This document shows positions 35,249 through 45,100 of a stretch of 64,000 bases of DNA, in pieces. Within the stretch, counting starts at the first letter, position 1; the number at the start of each line of letters is the position of its first letter. Below the pieces are notes generated by a model. The model was not told where the DNA came from. It worked only from the letters and a program-made list of their open reading frames with translations, and ran no database searches. Origin of the DNA: Membranipora membranacea (lineage: Eukaryota > Bryozoa > Gymnolaemata > Cheilostomatida > Membraniporidae); assembly GCA_914767715.1 (NCBI GenBank), contig OU612073.1, positions 4,712,001-4,776,000 on the forward strand. The letters are read 5' to 3'. The position numbers and the translations under genes are program-made.

Positions 35249-38200
35249 ATGCAAACCAAGACAGTGTTAGAAGCTGATGGTACAGTGAAGAATTTCTTTG
35301 ATTGGGTCAGAGGTAAGTTTTAGCCTGATCTCTTTTTTTGACACACAATAATCTTGCTCTTAGCAAACCTACTCTTAGCAAACTTACTATATTTACTGCT
35401 TCACATTAAGTGATGTAACTGGAATGTCTTTGCAGCTGATGGCAGCACAGAATTTAAGTCCGAAGCTGGTAGATATCAGTTATATGGACAGCATTTGTGT
35501 CCGTTTTCTAACAGAGCTACTATCGGTCGCGTTATAAAAGGTCTGGATAAAGTTATAGGCTTCACGAACTGTGATTGGGTTCTGCCAGAAGGAGCTGGTT
35601 GGAAAATCAGTCCCGAGGTAAGTTAGAAAAGTTTACTGGTGATGTTTGAATGCTAGGGTAATTGTCAGTGCAATAAAAATTGCTTGGTTGAAACTTGCAA
35701 TTCATCAGACAAAATTAATTACCTAAAATAAACCCTGTCATGGACAGCACTTTTTTAAATCGATACTGTTGTTGGTATGGAAGCAAGGAGTTCTCTAACC
35801 ATGGATACGTCAATCTTTATAACAAGCAAACTGTAGTTGTTGATGTAAAATAACGAGGAAATAATATTACTATGATCCAGAGTTTAGTTCTGTAGATAAA
35901 AGCCTTCTTCTTGTATAGAAAGAGGGATGTGACGCCGATCCTGTTCATAATGCTGCCTACCTGAGGGAACTTTATGAGATTTCAGCTAAGAAACTAGGCG
36001 CCTCAGGTCAGTATAGCTCTGTGCACAATATGTATATCGGGGAGCCAGTCAGACAGGGCCAAGAGTGTGGATGGAATGAGGCTGAGACTAGTCTTTTAAT
36101 ATCCAAAGTTTGATCGAACCAATCCTCGATCTCGCCCCAAATAATATCCTTCTCCTTGGATAAACAAATCATGACATAGAATTTTCCCTTTCAGAATATA
36201 CTCATACTTATGCTATATTTACCCATTGATGGCTGTTGTTTTATTGAAACATTTACTTCCAGTGACAAGTTCCTCATACTGCTTTATTGTTACTCCATTA
36301 CTTTTCTAGGTTTCTCTGGAGTTGTTACTGTACCAGTCTTATACGACACTAAACTAGACAGGATAGTTAGTACTGACTCCGCAGGAATACTGAGGATGTT
36401 TAATAGTGAGTTCCAGGCATTGTGTGCCACAGAAGAGCATCGAAAACTGGACCTATACCCAGAGGCCCTCAAGGACAAGATTGAAGAGGTGGAGGGTTGG
36501 ACTCAAAAGTGAGTAACATCGTATATTTCAAGCAAGGGATGTGGCATAATTGAATTGTACTGGTTGGCTGCTTATACACCTTAAAACTATTATTAGCACA
36601 TTTCACATTGCACAAACATTTCACGTACCCTACAATTTATAAAAGTCAAGAATGCGGACCATAACTATTAAAGTCCAGCACGCAGCTTTGGATGTGTAAG
36701 GAGATTTTGATAAATGGATGAAGATGTTTACTGTGGTATCCAATCCTCCCATCACATATTTCTTGTAATTGGTCAGGGACTCAACACAGTCCCACTTCGT
36801 TGAACATGATGATTTATACAGTTGGGGATAGGAGGTAGCTTAGTCGGTCAGAGCGCCTGCCCTTTAACGCGCAAGCGTTGGAGGTCCTGGGTTCGAATCC
36901 CGCTGCGGTCTACTGACTACTGGGCTCATATGACGCCCCAGGTGTGCTCCGACCTGCCTGCAAACTGAGAGCAACTTGGCGCCGAATACGGCGGCCGAGG
37001 CGCCCTTAAGGCACTGATATTTCTCAGTCCTCGGACGAAGACAGCACTTGCAATTTTAACCCACATTTAACCCACATTTAATGGGCCATAGATCCTGTTA
37101 GGAATGGTCGGATGTTACTTGTGGTTTTGTTGGTAGATTTCCCTTTACCCGACTTTGCAGTGATATCAAATTTGCTGTGTCATTACTAAACCATAACAAA
37201 CTAGATATCTCCACTGGCAAACAATGTTATCAGAGATTTTATGTTATCAGTAACCTCCCTCAACTTTCTGCAAATAACCAAGTCTGCTAGATATAGGTCA
37301 ATGTTGGCTGATTACGAAGGCATCTGTAATTTCAAGGCCGCGTATTCGATGCCCTTATTGACGATCAGATTTAACTCTTTACCACTTTTCACCTGCTTGT
37401 GTCACTCTTGAAAATGGTGACAGCTTGTAGGCTTCCATGTTTGACACGTTGCGTGAATAAAAAGCTTGGTGTTTCCAATTTCAAGATTCTTTTCTCTCTG
37501 GTTTGCTGAGTATAATATTTGTAACAGCATCGCATCTGCTTTGATTTTCCGAAAAAGCTGGAATCTGATGAATTGACAGAGGATCTAGATAATAATGAAA
37601 TTTTAGTGTATGTCTTGGTTAATAGGCTCATTGGATTTGGAGTGTACGGTCCAGGGAGAGCACAGACACAGGCAGACTATGATGCCGCCGTTCACTCACT
37701 ATTCACAGGTCTAGATAGGGTATGTTCCATTGAATATTGGTGTTAATGAGGAAAATTAATTTACGTAGTCTCACATGCTGTAGATGGCGGTCAAAGTGAT
37801 TGCGAATGAAATAGGTGGCCCAGCTTCAGATTTTCACTCAAGGTTGAGATGAGAAGGTACTAAAAAATACTATTTTACAGAAATGACACCAATAACCATG
37901 ATCATTTCACAATCATTTAAAGGTGATTACATATATATTTGTGTATAAATATGTACATACCCAATGGAGATTAACTAGTCATATATATACGGCCCGTATA
38001 TCAGTCTGCCTCTTTATATTATAGATGGAGCACCTGCTCTCTAAGCAGAGATACCTGGCAGGCTCACAGCTTACTGAGGCTGACATCAGAATGTTTGTCA
38101 CACTTGTCAGATTTGACTGTGTCTACTACTTCTTAAAATGTACCAGGAAACGAATCGCCTCTGGTGAGTGCATAAAAACAACAATCAGATACAAGGGAAA

Positions 38201-39472
38201 CCTCATAGATTGCAAGACAGATCAGCAAACACGGGTTGAACCAGGAAATTTGTAACCATTCCAGCAATGAATTTCCAAACAATTTGTACTACTTTCACAT
38301 TATAAAAAAGCTTGCTTAGGTCTTTACTCTTGAAGTCTGTCTAGGAGTGATAGGTACCTGGGAAGAAATACATTGGAGATTTTTTGGGGGGAACAATCAA
38401 TCAAAACGCGTTCCCCTATGGGTCTCACTACCCCAACAGAACCATATGGGCTGGCAGTGAATGGCAAGCACGCTAGCCAATTTCAGAACCATCTCATCAT
38501 CCAAAGTACTTAGGCCACTGTTACTCTGTAATATATTACAAGCTACGTAAGGTAGCAGAACCCTTTTAGTATATAGGGAAAATATGAACAGGCCATCGAA
38601 TAGGAACACTGAGATCATAAGAAGCTGTTCTCAGTCTGCCACCTGCCCTGTCTTATTTTCTAGTTTCAATGCATTTTTAAGTCTTTGTGACAGTGTTTTC
38701 TTAAATTGTACCTACCAATCACACTCGTTAATAACATTCTATAGTGCATGTACATCATTTTGCTGTAGATTATCCAGCATTGTGGGCGTATACCAGAGAA
38801 ATCTATCAAACAAGCAATGTGAAATCCATGATCAACTTCCCGCAAATCGTTGGCGGATACTTTGTGAGTAGCTCTAACTGATATTGGATATATGAGAGAA
38901 TTAAAGTATGATCTGTGGTCTTATTTGTAGGATGATGGCCTATGCATGCCCGCTCCAAACAGTGAGAAATAATGTTGTCCATATTACGAAAACTGTTAAT
39001 GTATGGTTTTACTGTGCCATAAATTTAAGATTTTCATCGCTCTAACTTGACCAGGAAGATTGAATTGTTCAAATCTCTCTGGCTTAACGCTGAGAAATTC
39101 GAGAGTTGTCTACGCATTTTTTTAGCAGCGACAACTCCCAGTTGTTCAACTAATAAACATATTGAAGCTGTTAAATCAGGGAGGGTGGTACCTCCACTGG
39201 TTAAATCAAGGGAATTGAGACTTTATACTCTCTGGTAAAATCATCCAGCACACCTCATTAACTATGATTTTTCTCGCTCATATTGTTTGTAATAGCTGAA
39301 ACATGATTTGGAAAAAATTTGGGACTTGAATGTGATCTTCTACAGCTATATTCAATTGTTGTTATTACAGAGTGATTGGAGAATAAAAAAGTCAATGAAC
39401 GCACTTGGCATCATTCCAGCCATACCTACTCTCAATTTCGATGAGCCTCACGGCAGAGAGAAAATTGTGTAA
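35249..39472 (+). CDS. Xi-class glutathione transferase / glutathionyl-hydroquinone reductase, copy F
   Basis: Exons: 35249-35312, 35436-35617, 35919-36006, 36310-36508, 37626-37719, 38025-38163, 38769-38863, 39371-39472. Total 963 nt, 320 aa, no stop, all GT-AG. Motifs: LCPFSN (Cys43), VTVP, STDS, GVYGPGRAQTQ in exon 5, LTEADIR, WAYTREIYQ. Both candidate substrate tyrosines (about 185 and 263) are kept, so this copy is closest to the family norm apart from CPF in place of CPW. It differs from copy E by few residues (for example S in place of P at 30, V in place of A in exon 2, A in place of G in exon 3). Intron 4 holds a tRNA-derived SINE that copy E lacks. Confidence 0.87.
36831..37068 (+). 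mobile_element. tRNA-derived SINE in intron 4 of copy F
   Basis: Begins GGAGGTAGCTTAGTCGG (A box) and has the B box GGTTCGAATCC about 55 nt later. A shared non-tRNA body follows (CTGCCTGCAAACTGAGAGC, CTCAGTCCTCGGACG) and a short ATTTAACCCAC-type tail repeat. Copy E lacks it at this place. The anticodon arm does not fold into a proper tRNA stem, so it is not a tRNA gene. Confidence 0.85.
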
Positions 39473-40690
39473 GGTTCATAGCTTGGGTAGTAAACCTCAT
39501 TTTTTATACAATGTTAGCGTCCTAGCTCACAGTAAATGTTACAGCTTATTGAGTGTGTGCCAGAGCTTATGGGGACTGCTGTTAAATGCGATTCAAACTC
39601 CTCATGTGATATTGTTATTCAGATGTCGAACGAGCGTCATTTTCTGTTGACAATTTTTGCTCCAATTTTGTTATTTTATACGACTACCGGTGCATCAGAC
39701 ACAAGTTCTATGAAAGAAACTATGATTATTGTTTTTTATTCTTCTCTTCATTAAATTTTAATGGTATCTTTGTTGACAATAATGTGTGGCTAAGTGTTGA
39801 ATATTTCTTGTGTGACTGCATGACAGTGCAAGTCTTCCAATACAGTCTTCACGTTTATACACAATAAAGCTTTGCTTTTATATACCATGATAGCGCAGAA
39901 GCAATAAAAAACCTTGGAACAAGATTGGTATTATACCAATCTAGTAATCAATATACTGTAGAGTCGCTCATGTCTAAGGTTTAATCTCCTCTACACTGAT
40001 ACCAATACTGCCTGAACCGCTATAATGAAGGCCCAAATTAATCAATACTAGCCTCAATTCAGCAATACAAGCTATTTTATAAGTGGCGTTCAGCAGACCA
40101 CCCATCTCAAATATTTGTTTACTTACATGGTAATCAATATTATAGTAATAAGAATGCTTGAGGCTGGTATAACATAGTAGATTTTATTAAACTCATCCTT
40201 GAGCTTACGACATCAAGCTGAAAGTAGACATTGCTGCCGCTCTAGGTGATTATGTGCAGCCATGTCGCTGCTCTGTTATACACTTCATAGTATACATCAT
40301 TGACACCTCGAGATTTACTGTTAACAGGTATGATATTTTTCTATTGTCACACAGATGCCGTCTGATTGATAAATTGATTTTGCTGTCTATCGGGAGTAGG
40401 GCGCTATAATTTACCAACTGAAATTGCAATTCTACCAATTGGTATAGCTTGAGTTTAAAACTGAATTCGGTCCCTCAATACAGATCATAAAGATTATTTT
40501 TCTGTTGCATCAGAATGTCAGACATTGAAGCGCGTGTTGGGTGTTGAGGACACTGTGCAATATGTAGTCTTTGTTGTTGTTATGATTTTGGATTGGGCTA
40601 AACGCCTCCTTATAAAGAAATTGCGTTTGGTAGAACACCCTTCTAGGAGAGCGTGACAGCCCAATTAAGATGGAAACTGGTTTGAAATAT
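39473..40690. repeat. 3' flank of copy F, duplicated after copy E
   Basis: Counterpart of 30155-31364. Contains the conserved AATAAA at 39863-39868, about 390 nt after the stop. No gene. Confidence 0.8.
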
Positions 40691-42137
40691 AGAGAATGTG
40701 TTTTGTTTAAATTTGTTGATTGCTCTGCAGTGACCACAACCAGTCACACATTCTCTGAGTCAATGAGAGGATGTGGTTGTTTTTGTCTAATACAAAATGG
40801 ATGCAAATACTTTTTATTTCCATGGATGTTTCTGGTAATCGAGAATCTACAAACTCTTGAAAAATAGACAGTTTAGTATTATTGTTTTTCTGTGTAGGTT
40901 GTAATTGAATGTTGATTGGGTTGAATTTACATGTTGCTAAGAATGCCACTGAGAGAGAGAGGCCATATTGTAACACCGACATTAGCTAGGTAGGTTAGAG
41001 AGTTCAAGTTGAAGTTGTACAGTGCAAGCTTTCATCACTCAAGGCGTAGAACCACAATTAACTTATTAGGCCCCTTTCACTAAGGTGTGGCTTGTTAACT
41101 TTCACAACAAAAAGTCTCAATAATTGAGTTTAAAGATGCATTATGATGCTTGTTTTATTGACGTTTAGATGGCTTTTGTGTTTTCTATCATGTAGGTAAA
41201 GCTGCTGAAAAAAATCAATGTTGCGTTTAGTTGACAGCTGCTGCAGCTGTTAGACTAATTTTACCTCAGAAGTAACAATATTAATATCAAAGTTAGAGTG
41301 TAGCGTTGAGTTTTGGTATCAGCTGTTCTCAAATGTTTGTAAGCTGCTATGGTTGGAGTGCTGGAAATTTTCTCATGCAATATTGTATTAATACTTGTTT
41401 GGTATTTCGTACTCCAATTTTTTATAGACTTTTTTGACGGCTTGCGCTGCTGTTAACTGAGGTTTCTGTCAGCTGCAAGCCAGAATTAGGCATTATAATG
41501 ATTTAGTTTGCAACATGTACATTACAATATATATGCAAGCAGCAACTATGAGAGATTTATTTATGAAGAGCTAGAGAGTTACGACACACCAGTTTACGAG
41601 TAATTGTTTGACTGCGTTCGACTTAGGTTATCTTGTATTGGCTTTGGCTGCCTTGGATTAACATAAGTTGACATGGATAGTCGGTGTGTGGCTTGACGAT
41701 CAAACTTTGTCATTGCTTGGGTCATCTTTGCGGTGTAGATAGGCCAAGCCATCATCATCCTGATTTTTAAGAACAGCTAATACACACATGGGAAAAATGG
41801 ATCTGATAATAGCATTATGTATATAATTAGGTAATCTGCCATTACAAGTTTTTTCTTATTATATCATGGTGTATGGTCACCAACAACTTGACTATTAGAT
41901 TAACCATATATCCGGTCTAGTACTTCTATAGAAGCTCACTGGCGACCCATTACCGACTACAATCAGGATATGAATCAATGATTCCAAGGGATGAACTAGT
42001 CTCCTGGGGTAATCAGTTTGATTTCGCCGCATCATAAATGATTACTATTCAATGATAGTTATGTATTGTGTCTTATATTCTTTTATCAGGATGGACACTA
42101 TTGCTAGTATGTACCTGTTTTAAATATCGTCAAGACA
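40691..42137. other. Spacer before the synaptotagmin-like gene
   Basis: Unique AT-rich DNA that should contain the promoter and any 5' untranslated exon of the next gene. I cannot place a TATA box or start site with confidence. Confidence 0.4.
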
Positions 42138-45100
42138 ATGAGTGACAGAGCAGCTTTTCTTGGAGGGGTGATAGCCCTAGGGGTGATAGGGGTGCTGATG
42201 GTTGGATGCTGTATTCTTTGTAAGGTGTGTATGGTCAGCAGCAGAGTTAGAAGATGGTTCAGACTTGAGCATGTACTTCAGGGACACTCCCACGATGTAG
42301 ACTCTACCACATCACAAAAAGGCAGCATCTATAGTAAGGTATGTCAGCAGTGACCATCGGTAGAGAGTCATAATATTCCTTACATTTTCCTCCTTCAGGA
42401 AATGGCAGGAGAAACAACTACCATACCACAAATGTCACCTCACCCATTTGAGTCTGTTGTGTTGTTCTCGAATAATTGTGTTATAAGTATAAGTGAGTAA
42501 ACAATATATTAGCTGAAGACGCTGCGCCACTTTTCGTGCAAATTGAACGATAATTGGATAAACTTACAACTTCTTCTATAGTATTTATAGTAATTTTTTA
42601 TTAACGGGATGTGTAAACATATCGTTTGACCTTACGAGCAACAGCCGCTGACGCCTTGACAGGAAATATATTTTTGTACCTCCCGTGGTAATCAGATCTT
42701 CTAATCGGCTTTTCTTCAGTATCTCTTCTCAAAGTTTTAATTACCTGCTGGCTAAGAATGCCCTTGATTATTTGACGATGACATCCTCTAGAAGAGCTCT
42801 CTTCAATAATAGCTCAAAGTGGGCTGATTTCCCTAGGGCAAATTATCAAAATTACCAACAACAGTTCTTCAATCCTTTGGTGTGCCTATTAACAAGCTCT
42901 AGGTTTTATCTGAAACAAAAATAATTAATGACAATTACTTGGCATCGATCAGGTCTCCGCAGTGTTTATGATGACCTGAAAATGTGTTTTATTTCAGAAC
43001 ATAACCTCACACGAGTCGCAGTTCATGCTGAAGATGCAGCAAGGTGACTATGTCGGGTATGAGACCTTGGAGCGAGATATCAACATTAGTAAACTACCTG
43101 ACTTTATAAGTAAGGATGAGGGCTTAGGCTACACAGATGATGACCCTTCCTCGACAGACTCTATAGCCTTATCCTCCTCAGAGTCGGATAGGGACGAGGT
43201 CACGGAGGATCTGATGGATATGAGCCGACTTAAAGAGACCGTAATAACTAACGGAATAGCCACTCACTCAGCGACACCTAAGCACCGTAGTCGTCACATC
43301 TCACACTCATTTCACAACAGCTACACTATATACGAGGAGACGAGCGACCTCTCAGGCAACGAATCTAAGAGTCACCAAGGCAGTCGTCACTCTGACCTCT
43401 GCAGCATGTCTAGTGAAGGTACATAACGACAGCATTCCATGATTTAAACTGCTATGAAACAGCATAATATTTATAAGAAGAGTTTTAGCAGACAGTGCAT
43501 TTCATGGTATTCATTCACTCGTTTAGCAAAAAAACAAATAGACATCTCAATTTATGAGAGTCAGAATCTGTTTCTGTGTTTTACATACGCAGTGGAAGGA
43601 CCTTCAGTCTGCAAACACAGCCTGTAAGTTTATCGGAAGATTCAAAGATTGATTTTACGAACTGGCAAAGTCATGCATAATCATCATATTAAATAATATG
43701 ACGTCCAAGATTTAATCATAGTGTTTTTTGGTCTACAGACTGTCAGTAACATGTTGTCAGGCAGTTGCTTGTTTATCGGCCATCTGCATTCTCTTTCACA
43801 TTTTGTGAGTGTTGCTTCAAACGGTATTGTGTGCACTGCCCCGCATGTCATGATGCACAGCTGAATCCCCCCATGAAGACACATCTATAAGTAGTACTTT
43901 GCTGTATCTAGTACTAGAACTTTGTATCTAGTGCAAGTCTGACCACTCTCAAATCAATACTTACCTGAATGATAACATGTATTAAAAGACTTTTCTAGGG
44001 GGGGAAATTACATATCAGGCCATTCAAAACATAGCTGGCCTGCCATATTCAGGTAGTTCCAGACCAAACTGTGATATTCTCTTGTATACACAGATTCTCT
44101 GCACTCAGCTGAGTCAGGAGTTGATAGCGAAGTAGCTGACCTCACACACAGCGATTCCTGTCAATCTTTCAGCTCCACTTTAGATTTACTTGATCACCAT
44201 GTGGAGGACAGCACACTGGGACAAGTCGAGTACTCACTGCAGTATCACGGGTATGTTGGTTGGTTTATGTCCTTTGGCTTAGGTTTTATGTGACTCAGTG
44301 AGTTACTGTTGTGTATAAAATATTAGCCACTATTTAGTTTAGCTATAGCTTAGGGGTGATTAGCTGGTGAATCTTTCCACATTTTAATAATTTAGATCTC
44401 TTATCTGGGGTAAATTCCATGTGAAACTGCCATTGGTCAAACTGTTTCTAAGTTAGAAGAAGCCTTATTGCGGTATAGTATCAGGTACTCTTCCACATTC
44501 ATCGTGATTGCGAAAATATTTTGATGGCGATATTCGCATTGTGGACAAACGCCTACGCCAATGGGTATAGTTCAGCTAAACTCAAATCTGACGTATGCGC
44601 TGAACCATCCATGAGTATAATTAGGTTACAAAAAGTCAATCCAATTGATGTGACATGTGTCTCCTGTCTAGCCTCAGGGCTTGGCATTGACTTTCTTACT
44701 TTTTTGCTTCTCTAATGCAATTGTACTCTAAGGCTCCCTTGACTATTGGATGTAGACTACTAACATTTCATTGTGAAAGACAAAAAAACCTAAACAGCCT
44801 AGCTTTGCACTTGATTTCTTCTTGTGATAGGGTAATATCTTTGAGCTTTTTATTCCTAAATTATAGAATAGATGTTGTGTGGATAGATATAAAAAATTGG
44901 AATTTTGTGCTAAAGAAAGTTTTTGATAAAAATGGAGAGCTGAAAAATTAAGCATAGCAGAAATATCAAGTTTCAATTGAAAATTATTGTTTGGCCCCAA
45001 AAAAAATCATCGAAAACTTCTCATGTTATTTCAGCGACAAGGAACAGGCAGTGTTACACATAATAAAGGCCAGGAACCTGGAGTTTCCTCATCACCCTGG

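Noticed and set aside
36831-36910. Possible tRNA gene (good A and B boxes)
   Set aside because: The anticodon arm does not pair properly, and the sequence recurs with a non-tRNA body and flanking duplications. It is a SINE head.
1918-39472. Recent horizontal transfer of the GST genes from bacteria
   Set aside because: Eight exons with shared phases in every copy and AT-rich composition like the surroundings show long residence in an animal genome.
42399-42492. Possible extra exon of the synaptotagmin-like gene (open, with acceptor and GTGAGT)
   Set aside because: Its length (94 nt) would break the frame between exons 1 and 2, and it has no similarity to the family.
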